DNA of 64,000 bases from SOKP01 sp048887165 (GTDB lineage: Archaea > Asgardarchaeota > Lokiarchaeia > Sigyniarchaeales > SOKP01), in NCBI GenBank assembly GCA_048887165.1, contig JBHLJZ010000010.1, positions 1-64,000 of the forward strand. The letters are read 5' to 3'. The notes beneath the pieces are model-generated. The model ran no database searches. It was given only the letters and a program-made list of their open reading frames with translations, and had not been told where the DNA came from. A program made the translations under genes and the position numbers. Shown here in pieces: positions 37,129 to 47,459 of the stretch (its first letter is position 1; each line of letters opens with the position of its first letter).

Positions 37129-39093
37129 TTATCTTTTTGGAATATTTTGATACTCTTTTAAACTTGGAAAGTAATCTAGGTTCACGTGAGGAAAATACAT
37201 TGCTTGAGCATATTCAGTTTGAAAATCCTTTTCTAAAGCAATTTCCACATAATTAATGTTATTTAGTAGATTTTGAGCTTTATCTCGAAGCTCCTTATCT
37301 AATAGACAAATTTGAGCTCCAATCCCTGCAGCATTACCTATTTGAAAAATTTTTTCATTAGGAAGATCAGGAATCATTCCAATAAATTTTGCATTTTCTT
37401 TTTTTATGTAATTTCCAAATGCTCCGGCTAGAAAAATTTGAGAAATTTGATTATTTATATCACTAATCCTCTTCAAATAATTTAAAATTAGTTTAGCTCC
37501 AGAATAAAATGCTGCTTTAGCCATTTGGATTTCTCTTATATCATTTTGAGTAATTGAAATACTTTTTCCTGTCGATGTTTCATCTTTTTCCACTATGATG
37601 AATTCATAAACATTTTCTTTTTTGTAGAAATTATTACTTTTAATAAGATTTTTGTTAAAATTTCCACTACGTGTAATAATTTTAGTTCTTAACATCTCAG
37701 CTACAAGGTCTATTAATCCTGAACCACATATTCCAATTGGTTCTTTATTTTTTATAGTGGTATAGGAAATACCTAGATCTGTCGGATCAATTTCGATTGA
37801 GTCAATTGCACCAGAAGCTGCTCTCATACCATCTTTAATATGAGCTCCCTCTAGCGCAGATCCGGCGGCACAAGAACCTGTAGCTAAAACATCTTTATTA
37901 CCTAAGATGATTTCTCCATTTGTTCCAATATCAATAGCCAAAGTTAATTCTGTTTCCTTATCAATTTCTGAAGAAAGAATAACTCCCATAGTATCAGCAC
38001 CTACAAATCCAGCTATAAGAGGTAATGTGTATACATTCCCTGTTTCAGAAATTTTTAGATTTAACTTTCTTGAATTAAAGTTCAGCCCTTGTTGAACAAT
38101 TGGAACATAAGGACTTAATCCTATACTTGTTGGATTGAATCCTAAAAAAATATGATGCATTACCGAGTTGCCAACGATCGTAGCTTCATTTATTTGAGAA
38201 GGTGCAATTTTAGCATTTGAAGCTGTTTTATCAATAATATTATTTAATTTATCTATTACTATAGAATTAAGTTTTTGAAGTCCATCCTTATTATCTTTTA
38301 TATAAGAAATTCTTGAGACTACATCTTCCCCAAAAGCAGTTTGAGGATTTAATGAGGAAGCAACTGAATAAATTTTTCCATTATTTAAGTTAAGCAGATA
38401 CCCAACAATCGTTGTCGTGCCAATATCAAATGCTATCCCAAAATTGGTATCTGTGGTATTACCTACTTCACAATTGATTATTCTTATGTTATCATAAATT
38501 GTTAATGTTATCTCATTATTTCCTTTATTTAGAAGCTCTTGAATTTGTTTTAATATATCATAATCTATAGCAATATTTGTATTTTTAAGCTCATTATTTA
38601 ATGCTTTTAAGACAGATATTATTCTTTCTAAATCAGGTATAGGCTTTTCTAAAGAAGGTTTATCAACTTTTATGAATAATTTTTTAATGTTAGGATTGAT
38701 TTTTACTCCCTTATTAATTCCAGTAGTTAATATCTTGAAATCTTCAACTAACAAATCATCAGGAAGAAAAATGCGAAATTGAGGTTTATCCTTTCCTTGA
38801 ATTTCCTGTATTTTACTTATATTAATCTTGGTTTGACATGCTAATCTCCAACCATTTTTAATTTCATTTTTGCTTATAAACTTAAATTCCGATTCTGTTG
38901 GAGGATCTAAATAATTTTTGCCTTCCTGTACTAAAATTTTACATTTCCCACATGTTCCCGCTCCACCGCATAATGATCTAATTCGAATCCCCGAATCTAG
39001 CAGCATTTCATAAAGAGATTTATGTTTGGTATAGTAAAATCTCCTTGAAATCGGTTCAAAATCTAATATAATTTCTTCATTAGCATTTTCCAT
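37129..39093 (-). CDS. RACo/RamA-like corrinoid activation protein (2Fe-2S + ASKHA)
   Basis: The 654-residue protein has an N-terminal [2Fe-2S] ferredoxin domain with C42, C48, C51 (CGGAGTCGKC) and C86 (LACQTK). A linker follows, then the ASKHA ATPase fold: GIAFDIGTTTIVGYL, SSLNPQTAFGEDVVSRI, LAIDIGTNGEIILG and GICGSGLIDLVAEML. RACo-type proteins use ATP to reduce inactive Co(II) corrinoid proteins back to Co(I) in methyl-transfer metabolism. No corrinoid protein or methyltransferase is encoded nearby. The 2Fe-2S form is RACo-like rather than the 4Fe-4S RamA form. The start is ATG 39093. Confidence 0.9.
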   Translation of the reverse strand: MENANEEIILDFEPISRRFYYTKHKSLYEMLLDSGIRIRSLCGGAGTCGKCKILVQEGKNYLDPPTESEFKFISKNEIKNGWRLACQTKINISKIQEIQGKDKPQFRIFLPDDLLVEDFKILTTGINKGVKINPNIKKLFIKVDKPSLEKPIPDLERIISVLKALNNELKNTNIAIDYDILKQIQELLNKGNNEITLTIYDNIRIINCEVGNTTDTNFGIAFDIGTTTIVGYLLNLNNGKIYSVASSLNPQTAFGEDVVSRISYIKDNKDGLQKLNSIVIDKLNNIIDKTASNAKIAPSQINEATIVGNSVMHHIFLGFNPTSIGLSPYVPIVQQGLNFNSRKLNLKISETGNVYTLPLIAGFVGADTMGVILSSEIDKETELTLAIDIGTNGEIILGNKDVLATGSCAAGSALEGAHIKDGMRAASGAIDSIEIDPTDLGISYTTIKNKEPIGICGSGLIDLVAEMLRTKIITRSGNFNKNLIKSNNFYKKENVYEFIIVEKDETSTGKSISITQNDIREIQMAKAAFYSGAKLILNYLKRISDINNQISQIFLAGAFGNYIKKENAKFIGMIPDLPNEKIFQIGNAAGIGAQICLLDKELRDKAQNLLNNINYVEIALEKDFQTEYAQAMYFPHVNLDYFPSLKEYQNIPKR

Positions 39094-39303
39094 ATTATAT
39101 ACTCTTTAAGTTATGTCCACATTAAACTACATCAGAAGAATATAATCGTTATAGGAATGATCTTAAAATTTTAGTTAAAATAATAAATAAAATATAAAAA
39201 ATTTAATTAATAAATAGGCTTATTTTATTGTAAGAAATAAGAATGTATTTTTATAGTTACTTATTCGAGTATTATATCAATTCTTAAATGTGTTTATTCA
39301 AAA

Positions 39304-42300
39304 ATGGAAGTTAGAAATAATTTAGCACAAAAAGCAATAAAATTTTTAGAAGTTGCTCAAAAATTTGAAGAACAGGGAGAACTAGCAAAAGCAATAGAAA
39401 ATTACCAGACAGCTGTAGAGTTCCTTAAAAGGAGTGGATATATGATGCATAGAGTTGAAGATCTTTATGCACGAATAGAAGAATTAAAGAAGTTCACCCA
39501 AGAGCAAAAAAAATATCTATATATGCAATCTATTGCCCAGTTAGATAAATTGCAAGACCAAGCATTTACTATTCTTGAAGGAGCTGAAAAATTAGAAAAA
39601 CAGGGTTTTATAGCTGATGCTATAAAGCAATATCAATCTGCTATAGATTTATTCATTCAAGCAGGTTGGTCAGAAACACAATTACAAAATGTAAAAATGA
39701 AAATCGGTATTCTTGGCAATAATCTTAACCAGCAACAGATTGCGCAAAAAGATATAGAACCATTGATTGAACCTCAACCTCAAATTATGGGAGCTTTTGG
39801 ACAAAAAAGAGATGCTTTAAAAGCTGAGAAATTAAAGGTTTATAAAGAAAGGAAAAAAAGAGAAGAAGAAATCCAAGATCAAGCTTTTGATTTTATAGAT
39901 AACGCTAAATTTTATGAAAAAAATAAAAAATTTGAAGACGCGATTAAAAGTTATCAAGAAGCAATAAAGTTACTCGAATCTATTGGATGGCAAGAACAAA
40001 TAAATAATTTAAGAATCGTTGTTGATAGACTTAAAAGAGATAAGATAGAATTTGAAAGGTTTCAAGCCCAACGTGAGATTGGTGAAACAAGTCCTGTTAT
40101 TGAGCCTCAAGAAACTCCTGAAAAATTTAAAACTCTTGAATTTCAAGAACAATTAGATACTGAAGATCAAATACAGACAGAAGCGTTTAATTTAATAGAT
40201 ATTGCTAAAAAATTAGAAAGAGAAAAGAAATATGAGAAGGCGGTAGAAAATTATCAAAACGCGATCTATCTACTAAAATCAATAAAATGGGATTCATATG
40301 TCCAACCTATTATAAATTTTATAAATGATATTAAAGAGAAACAAAAAGCAGAAGATAAGTTAGAAGATTTGGCTAAAAAAAGAGAAAACGAAACTAGATC
40401 TATTCAAGAAACAATCTTTTTGAAAGAAAGAGATGAAATAGTCCAATCGGTAAAAGATCTTCAAAAAAAAAGAACAGAATTTCAACAAAAAAGAAAGGAT
40501 GAATTAGAAAAAGAGGAAAAATTCTATACTATTTTAGATAGAGCTGATAAAATTCTAAATAAAAATAAGGATTTTGATACAGCGATTAAAGAGTATAAGC
40601 AAGCACTAGATTTTCTTATTACTATGGATTCTAGTTGGCAACCATATGTTAAAACAATCAACTCGACAATATCAAGTGTGAAAAAACTAAAGGAAGCAGA
40701 GATAGAAAAAGAATTGGAAGAAAAAAAGCAATTAGAAGCAATTAAATTACGAGATTTAGAATTTCAACAAAAACTTTCAGCAGAATTGCAAAGAGAACTT
40801 AAATATCTTAGAAAGAAAGAAATTGACTTCCAGATTAGAAAAGATGAATTAAAATATAGAGAAGAAAGGAAGCAAGGTGCTTTTAAACTTTTAGAGGCAG
40901 CTCAAGATTATATCAATAAAGGAGATTTGGATAATGCAATCATAGCCTATCAGAATGTTGGAAGTATTTTTGCCGGAATTCAATGGTATGAAGAAATCCC
41001 GATAATAGAAAACGCAATTTTTGAACTGGAACGAAGAAAAAAAGAAGAAGATCTCAAGAAGTATAAAGATATACAGAAATCTATCGAGAAATCTAAATTA
41101 GAAAAGGAATTTCAAGAGAAAATAGCAAAACAAATGCAAATAGAACGTGAAAGATTAAAATTAAAAGAAATTAGTTTAAGAGAAAGAGAGAAAGAAATAA
41201 AATACAGAGAAAAAAGAAAACAAGATGCATTTAAGATTCTTCAAGAAGCACAAATTCATATTAACCAAGGCGAATATGAAAAAACAACAGAATTATACAA
41301 TATAGCTACTAATATATTTGCTGAAATTCACTGGTATGAAGAAGTTGAGTTAATAGGAAAAGCAGTAATTGAAATTGAAAATAAAAGACGTGAAGATGAA
41401 TTAAAGAAACAAAAAGAGATGTATAATCAGTTAGAAAAGGAAAAAAATGAGAGAGCTTTCCAACAAAAAATTATAAACGAAATGAAAATTCAAAAGGAGA
41501 GATTAAAACAAAGACGGATTGAAATCAAAGAAAAAGAGAAAGAAATAGAATATCAAGAAAATAAAAAACAAGAAGCCTTTCATTTCATTGATGTTGCACA
41601 TAATTATCTTTCATTGGGTAAATTTGATGAGGCTATTGAAACATATAGAAATGTAGCTGACATTTTTGCACAAATTCAATGGATTAATGAAATTCCTTTA
41701 ATTAAACAAGCAATAAGAGAGATAGAAATTAAACAAAAAGAGAGAGAATTATTGAAGCAAAGAACCATGCAACAAGCTATTGAAAAAGAAGCTGAAAATA
41801 GACAGTTTATAATGCAAATCCAAAAGCAAAGAGAGATTGAAAAGCTCAAAGATATCCAGAAAAAGGAATTAATAGAAAAACGAAAATCATTTTCTAACGA
41901 GATTATTAAAAAGCAAGAAGAAGCTTTTAAAATCATCGAGGAAGCAGATAATTCACTTAAAAAAGAACAATTTGATTTAGCAGAAGAAACTTATAACAAA
42001 GCAATTAGGATTTTAAATGAAATTGGATGGTTAGGATCTTATATGAAACTATTAGAGGAAACAATACAAACAATTCGTGTGAAAAAACGAGAAAAGGAAA
42101 GGAGATATTTAGAAGAAAAACAATTAGCAAAAAAGATTCTGGAAGAAGAAAAGACATTTGAAAGAAAGATTACAGAAGAAATTATGAAAGAACAAGCAAG
42201 ATTAAAAGCTAAAAAAATTGAGTTTATAAAAAGAGAAGAAACACTAAAGCAAATTGAATTACTTAAATCAGATGCTTTTGACCTGATGGATAAGGCAGAA

Positions 42301-44226
42301 GTATTATTATATCGAGGTTTATACGAACAATCAATTGAACTTTATTTTCAAGCTGAATTAACTTTAAGTGAAATTAATTATCCTACTGATGCGATTAAAG
42401 AAATGATACAAAAAATTCAAGAAAAGAAGAGAGAAGAAGATATTTCCAAACAATATGAATTAGAACGAAAGATAAGAAAACAAGAGGAAGAAAGACTATT
42501 TCAGGCAAAAATCGCTGAAGGTATGAAATTAGAACAGCAAAGGATGAAAACTAAACAAATTAAATTAATGCAGCAAAATGAATTAAAAGAATATATGGAA
42601 AGACGAAAACAAGATGCATTTGAATTACTGGATAACGCAGATCTGTTCGTAAAAAAATCAGAATACAATAAAGCACTTGAATATTATCGAAGTGCTGAAT
42701 TGATATTAAATGAGATACAATTTCCAACTACTTCCTTAAAGGAATTGATTCTAGAGATTAAAGAAAAGAGAAGAGAACAAGAATTTGAGAAACAAAAGGC
42801 AATAGAACTCAAAATACAAAAAGAGCAAGAAGAGTTAAAATTCCAGACTAACATTGCTGAAAGTTTAAGGAAAGAAAAAGCACGATTACAGGATAAGCAA
42901 ATTGAAATTGCGAAATTAGATGAGTTAAAAGTTATGCTTGAACAAAAACGAGAGGAAGCATTTAAAGTGCTAGATGATGCTGAAGTTGCACTTAAAGATA
43001 CAAAATATGATGAATCAATTGCATTATATAGGAAGGGAATGATGTTATTAAATGAGATTCAATTTCCTACAGATTCTATAAATGCTACAATATTGAAAAT
43101 AATGAGTCTGAAGAAACAAAAAGCTTTGGAAGAAGAATTAAGTTTAAAAAGAGAATTAGAAAAAATTGAAGAAGAAAAGAAATTAGCTGCCTTATTTGAG
43201 GAAAGAAAAAAGAAAGAAGAAGAAGCAAGACTTGTAAAAGAGTTAGCACTTAAGCAACGTGAGAAACTCGTTCAAGAACAAATAACCCATAGAGAAGTAG
43301 CTTATTCTCTTTTGGAAGAAGCTGGAAAATATCTTAAAAAAAGGCTCCCTGATTTTGACTCTGCTATTTCTTTATACCTTCAAGCAAGAGATCTACTAGC
43401 TGAAAAGATTGGTTGGGAACCAGAAATTAATAATTTAAACATTCTAATAAAGGATTTACAAGAAGAAAAGACACAGTTAATTGAGAAGCAGAACTTAGAA
43501 AAACAGTTATATCTCAAACGACAACGCGAATATAAATTATTTCAAGAGGAAATCCAAAAAAGAAAGGAAGAGTTTGACAGAAAGAAGAAAGAACAAGAAC
43601 TTAAACTCAAAGAATTGCTAAAAATTAGACAGCAGACGGAAATTATTAAGGTAGAAGGTTTTTCTCTAATAGATAAAGGAAAGCAATTTGCAGCTTATCA
43701 TAATTTTGAAAATGCTTATAATGCCTTTAAAGAAGCTATTAATAAATTCAATCAAATAGGGTGGCATGAACAAACAAAATATGTCCAGAAAGAGATTGAT
43801 AATACAAAAAATCTTCAGAAGAAAGTTGAAAGAGAGGAATTAGAAGTTAAAAAAATTTATGAGGATTTAAAACAAAAGAAAATATCTGATGAACTTAAAT
43901 TAAAAGAAAAAGAAAAGGAATTGGAAAAAACTATAACAGAAGTAGGTAGTTTAACTGGTGAAATATCTAATTTAATTGATATTAAGAAAAAAGAATTTAT
44001 TTTAGACAAAGAACGGGAAAAAGAGCGCATTAAATACGAAGCAAAAGAATTCCGCGAAAAAATGGGTGATTTAATAAAATTAAAGCAAGAATTGACAAGT
44101 GAATTGGCGAAATCAAAGAAAAAAATGGAAAGCGAGAAAGAAAGAGAAAGGATAAAAAAAGATAAGGAAAAAGCAGACGAAATTAAAAAAATGCTCAAAG
44201 ATGTTGCTAATAAAAACAAGGAGTAA
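39304..44226 (+). CDS. 1640-residue repeat protein, 14 TPR-like units with coiled-coil linkers
   Basis: No known full-length family is recognised. The protein is built of 14 helical-hairpin units of the form xAFxLLxxAxxxxxxGxxxxAIxxYxxAxxxLxxIxW, the pattern of a TPR or MIT-like hairpin. Units begin near residues 11, 87, 194, 294, 407, 526, 642, 758, 874, 991, 1105, 1219, 1333 and 1452. From the sixth unit onward the spacing is 114-119 residues, with 55-60 residues of Lys/Glu-rich coiled coil between units (for example KEKEIEYQENKKQ). A long coiled coil closes the C-terminus. There is no signal peptide or membrane segment. It looks like a long cytosolic scaffold; its neighbours are a GTPase and an E1-like gene. 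Confidence 0.9.
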   Translation: MEVRNNLAQKAIKFLEVAQKFEEQGELAKAIENYQTAVEFLKRSGYMMHRVEDLYARIEELKKFTQEQKKYLYMQSIAQLDKLQDQAFTILEGAEKLEKQGFIADAIKQYQSAIDLFIQAGWSETQLQNVKMKIGILGNNLNQQQIAQKDIEPLIEPQPQIMGAFGQKRDALKAEKLKVYKERKKREEEIQDQAFDFIDNAKFYEKNKKFEDAIKSYQEAIKLLESIGWQEQINNLRIVVDRLKRDKIEFERFQAQREIGETSPVIEPQETPEKFKTLEFQEQLDTEDQIQTEAFNLIDIAKKLEREKKYEKAVENYQNAIYLLKSIKWDSYVQPIINFINDIKEKQKAEDKLEDLAKKRENETRSIQETIFLKERDEIVQSVKDLQKKRTEFQQKRKDELEKEEKFYTILDRADKILNKNKDFDTAIKEYKQALDFLITMDSSWQPYVKTINSTISSVKKLKEAEIEKELEEKKQLEAIKLRDLEFQQKLSAELQRELKYLRKKEIDFQIRKDELKYREERKQGAFKLLEAAQDYINKGDLDNAIIAYQNVGSIFAGIQWYEEIPIIENAIFELERRKKEEDLKKYKDIQKSIEKSKLEKEFQEKIAKQMQIERERLKLKEISLREREKEIKYREKRKQDAFKILQEAQIHINQGEYEKTTELYNIATNIFAEIHWYEEVELIGKAVIEIENKRREDELKKQKEMYNQLEKEKNERAFQQKIINEMKIQKERLKQRRIEIKEKEKEIEYQENKKQEAFHFIDVAHNYLSLGKFDEAIETYRNVADIFAQIQWINEIPLIKQAIREIEIKQKERELLKQRTMQQAIEKEAENRQFIMQIQKQREIEKLKDIQKKELIEKRKSFSNEIIKKQEEAFKIIEEADNSLKKEQFDLAEETYNKAIRILNEIGWLGSYMKLLEETIQTIRVKKREKERRYLEEKQLAKKILEEEKTFERKITEEIMKEQARLKAKKIEFIKREETLKQIELLKSDAFDLMDKAEVLLYRGLYEQSIELYFQAELTLSEINYPTDAIKEMIQKIQEKKREEDISKQYELERKIRKQEEERLFQAKIAEGMKLEQQRMKTKQIKLMQQNELKEYMERRKQDAFELLDNADLFVKKSEYNKALEYYRSAELILNEIQFPTTSLKELILEIKEKRREQEFEKQKAIELKIQKEQEELKFQTNIAESLRKEKARLQDKQIEIAKLDELKVMLEQKREEAFKVLDDAEVALKDTKYDESIALYRKGMMLLNEIQFPTDSINATILKIMSLKKQKALEEELSLKRELEKIEEEKKLAALFEERKKKEEEARLVKELALKQREKLVQEQITHREVAYSLLEEAGKYLKKRLPDFDSAISLYLQARDLLAEKIGWEPEINNLNILIKDLQEEKTQLIEKQNLEKQLYLKRQREYKLFQEEIQKRKEEFDRKKKEQELKLKELLKIRQQTEIIKVEGFSLIDKGKQFAAYHNFENAYNAFKEAINKFNQIGWHEQTKYVQKEIDNTKNLQKKVEREELEVKKIYEDLKQKKISDELKLKEKEKELEKTITEVGSLTGEISNLIDIKKKEFILDKEREKERIKYEAKEFREKMGDLIKLKQELTSELAKSKKKMESEKERERIKKDKEKADEIKKMLKDVANKNKE

Positions 44227-44233
44227 TTTTTTA

Positions 44234-45784
44234 TTAATTTCTTTTATTCTCTTTTTTAAAATTGAATATTATTTTTATTGCATATACTAAAGCGATGAAA
44301 TTTATTGCTGACAAAGCAATAATAATCCCTATTCTATATTCTAAAACTAATTTAATAATGAAATTCCCCGAATATCTTTCAAGTAGTTTTACTACTAAAA
44401 AATATTCATGAGTTCTAGTAGTAAAAACTCCCATTCTTTTTTCTGATGGAAAATCATTAATTGAATCAGAAATCAAAATAGGATTACCATAGTTATCAGG
44501 ATAAAAGTCAAATATAAACATTTCAGCTTTAGTAGAATTTAATTGTTCTAATTCAAAAAAATAATGATTTGGTTGAAGCGTAATTGGTAAACAATATACT
44601 GTTTCGTTTTCATTGAGAGATATGGATATTTCTGTATTTTGAGTAAACAAAAATGGTGTCCTTAACGCATCCATTATAGCATATCCTTGTACTATCCCCC
44701 ATCCTTGGACATTATCCTTTACTATTCGGGGATTTATTGTTTTAAATGAGGTTAATGAGATAATATTTTTTAATTGTTGAGGAGTTAAATTTTGGTTTTT
44801 TTCAAGCATCAAAGCTGCCAATCCCGCAACAAATGGAGTTGAAGCGGAAGTACCTGATGCATAAAGATAATCAAGAGGGGGAGCACTTGGATAGGCACCA
44901 TAGACATTTACTGCAGGTGCACATACATCTGGCTTTATGATACCATTATGGGTTGGACCTTTACTCGACAAAGAATACATCTCTCCATCATAGTCAACTC
45001 CTCCAACAGCTAAAACAGATTTCGCTGAAGCGGGAGCATTTATGGTACCAAAACCTCCATGATTAGTGCTTTCTCCATCATTACCTGCGGCTGCTACAAC
45101 TAAAATTCCTTCTTTTGACAACTTATCAACGATTTGGTTCATTGCATTTATATATGGAAGGTTTGTACTTGTTGGTTTCACTCCAAAACTCATACTGACT
45201 ACTTTTATGGTATTATTTTGATTCTCTCTATTATAATCAAGAATCCAATTAATGCCATTTTCTAAAATTGGTAAGGTTGTAACAATTTCATATCCTTCCT
45301 TATAAAAAAGTCTTAATATTATAAATTTCACCTCTGGGGCGACCCCAGTGTATTCAGAGCTATTACCTCCTAAAATTGATGCCGCCCAAGTACCATGCCA
45401 TTGAATATCATAGGGAGTATCTGAAACGTTATCAATAGTTTCATCATAAAAGGCTATAATCCTTTTATTCCAATTATTAAGTCCATTATCTGTGAAAACC
45501 GAATGGTTCGGATATATTCCAGTATCTAAAATAGCAATAGTAATATCCTTTCCTGTTAGATTATTTTCCCATAAATCCTCGGTAAGTCCAATGTAATCTT
45601 GAGCTGCGTAATTGAGAGAAATGGTAGAAGAAGATTTTAATTTTCCATTAAGTTCTAAAATTTCCGAATTTATATCAGAATCATTTAAGAGTAAACAATT
45701 ATCTTGCTCTAAAAGAGAAAGTGAAACTAATGGAATTATAAGAAAAGCGAATATAATTAGGATTTGCTTCCTCAAAAAGAACAC
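44234..45784 (-). CDS. Membrane-anchored subtilisin-like serine protease (S8)
   Basis: The catalytic triad is visible: D87 in AILDTGIYPNH, H130 in WHGTWAASILGG and S313 in GTSASTPFVAGLAAL, with the oxyanion asparagine N235 in AAGND. A signal peptide covers about residues 5-25 and a C-terminal segment (about 484-505) followed by KKENKRN anchors the protein, so the protease domain faces outside. A beta-rich domain of about 100 residues precedes the anchor. The prosequence is short. The start is GTG 45784, 68 nt from the divergent E1-like gene. It probably processes cell-surface or external proteins. Confidence 0.92.
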   Translation of the reverse strand: MFFLRKQILIIFAFLIIPLVSLSLLEQDNCLLLNDSDINSEILELNGKLKSSSTISLNYAAQDYIGLTEDLWENNLTGKDITIAILDTGIYPNHSVFTDNGLNNWNKRIIAFYDETIDNVSDTPYDIQWHGTWAASILGGNSSEYTGVAPEVKFIILRLFYKEGYEIVTTLPILENGINWILDYNRENQNNTIKVVSMSFGVKPTSTNLPYINAMNQIVDKLSKEGILVVAAAGNDGESTNHGGFGTINAPASAKSVLAVGGVDYDGEMYSLSSKGPTHNGIIKPDVCAPAVNVYGAYPSAPPLDYLYASGTSASTPFVAGLAALMLEKNQNLTPQQLKNIISLTSFKTINPRIVKDNVQGWGIVQGYAIMDALRTPFLFTQNTEISISLNENETVYCLPITLQPNHYFFELEQLNSTKAEMFIFDFYPDNYGNPILISDSINDFPSEKRMGVFTTRTHEYFLVVKLLERYSGNFIIKLVLEYRIGIIIALSAINFIALVYAIKIIFNFKKENKRN

Positions 45785-45852
45785 TACAAGAATTTAAATT
45801 TCTTTAAAAAAATAATATATATAATATTATTATAAAATACTGGGATATTTAA

Positions 45853-47436
45853 ATGGCTGTAAATAAGCATAATATTTTAAAATCGCGAATGTATGCCCGC
45901 CAGCAATTAATTGATGGATGGGATCAAGAAGTTCTTGATAAAAGTTGTATAATGATAGTAGGTGTCGGTGCTTTGGGTTGTGAAATTGCCAAAGATTTTG
46001 CACTCATGGGGATTAAGAAGTTAATACTAGTCGATCTTGATACTATTGAAACTTCTAATTTATCTCGACAAATGTTATTTCGGCCTGGTGATGAGGGACG
46101 ACCTAAGTCTGAAGTAGCAGCTGAAAGGTTAAAAGAGATGAATCTGTATTTAGAAATTGAGTGGTATTTTGAGAAACTCCAAAAATTACCGATGTCTGTG
46201 TTTGAAGAATCAGATGTTATTGTTGCTGCTTTAGACAATTTTAATGCAAGATTAGATTTAAATAAAATATGCTTGAGACTAAAGAAACCAATGGTAGAAG
46301 GTGGGACTGTAGGATTTGAAGGTCATGTACAGATTGTAATTCCCGAGGGTTCTAATCTCGAGTATAAAAACCGTGAAATAGAAATTGAAAAATTAGTCGA
46401 AAGCAGATTATGGGAACTTGAAGAATCTGAAGTACCTGCCTACTTTGAGGCACAAAGAAAGATTGAAGAATTGGAAGATCAAATAGAAAAAATTAAAGAA
46501 GAACAAATAAAACCAATAAAAGATCTTATTAGAAGAAGAATTGAAGATGAATTTGATCAAAAATATGCTCCAAAAGTGTTAGATTTAACCCCTTGCTATA
46601 GATGTCTTGTTCCTATCCCTCCTGCAGATGATAAACTAGTAGCTGCATGCACATTAAAGGGATTGCCAAGAAACAGGAATCATTGTGTAATAAAAGCGGA
46701 AGTGAATTTTGAAAAAGAATACGGATTCAAGCCAGATATGGATGTAGATGAGGATGTATTAAATCTAATGAAGCTTGCTCAGAAAGAATTAGAACAATTA
46801 CGTGAGCGTGTATTCAATGAAAATGTTCCCCCAGAAAAATTGGCGACCTTAAATTCTGATGAAATTCAAGAATGGAAGGATAATATCAAAGACACTTTTG
46901 GACCAGATTACAAATTTGAAGAAATGGAAAATATTCTTGGAAATAAAATAGCTGCAATCCAATCCGTAAGTTCAGTTATTTCAAGTATACAATCCCAAGA
47001 AACGTTAAAGCTTTTATTCCGATTATATGGGAGAAATATTGGTTCACCAATGGATCCTCCTTATGTTAACTATAATGGAGTTTATGGAAGATTTGATCAT
47101 TTAGAAATTACCAAAAGAGAAAATTGTCTCGCATGCGGTAATATTGAAGGTGAAGAGAATGTTCAGATTGTTGTTCCTTTTGATGCTGATGTTGGATATA
47201 TTTTTAAAGCTATGAGGATTATTGATATTAATCTTGAGCCTATGGAGTGGTTAATTACTAATCCTGTAACAAAGGAAATCTACTGGAATCCATATATCGA
47301 TTCAATGAGAGACCCAAACATTAAGTTAAATAGCCTTCAAGTAAAAAACAATGATATAATCTCTCTCACTCCTTTAGGTAAAGCTAAAGTAGAATCAGAG
47401 ATCAAAAAATATAATGTAGTAGTAACATTTATGTGA
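45853..47436 (+). CDS. E1-like ubiquitin-activating enzyme, UBA2/UBA3-type architecture
   Basis: The adenylation domain has MIVGVGALGCEIA (34-46), the ATP-binding acidic pair D61-L-D63 and the arginine loop NLSRQ (R72). A charged helical insert (about 165-240) is followed by the zinc pair C248-x2-C251 (TPCYRC), completed by C425-x2-C428 (NCLACG). The block AACTLKGLPRNRNHC closely matches the catalytic-cysteine region of eukaryotic UBA3/SAE2 (CTIxxxPR...HC), making C266 the predicted thioester cysteine. The last 90 residues form a beta-grasp UFD-like domain that would recruit an E2. A candidate E2 lies at 53700. No ubiquitin-like gene is visible in the window. Confidence 0.92.
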   Translation: MAVNKHNILKSRMYARQQLIDGWDQEVLDKSCIMIVGVGALGCEIAKDFALMGIKKLILVDLDTIETSNLSRQMLFRPGDEGRPKSEVAAERLKEMNLYLEIEWYFEKLQKLPMSVFEESDVIVAALDNFNARLDLNKICLRLKKPMVEGGTVGFEGHVQIVIPEGSNLEYKNREIEIEKLVESRLWELEESEVPAYFEAQRKIEELEDQIEKIKEEQIKPIKDLIRRRIEDEFDQKYAPKVLDLTPCYRCLVPIPPADDKLVAACTLKGLPRNRNHCVIKAEVNFEKEYGFKPDMDVDEDVLNLMKLAQKELEQLRERVFNENVPPEKLATLNSDEIQEWKDNIKDTFGPDYKFEEMENILGNKIAAIQSVSSVISSIQSQETLKLLFRLYGRNIGSPMDPPYVNYNGVYGRFDHLEITKRENCLACGNIEGEENVQIVVPFDADVGYIFKAMRIIDINLEPMEWLITNPVTKEIYWNPYIDSMRDPNIKLNSLQVKNNDIISLTPLGKAKVESEIKKYNVVVTFM

Positions 47437-47459
47437 AAAGTATCATATATCTTCCTTTT

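Noticed and set aside
40870..43660. Direct repeats of about 348 nt, which at first glance suggest an array
   Set aside because: The units are in-frame protein repeats with drifted DNA, not identical repeats with spacers, so this is not CRISPR or a satellite.
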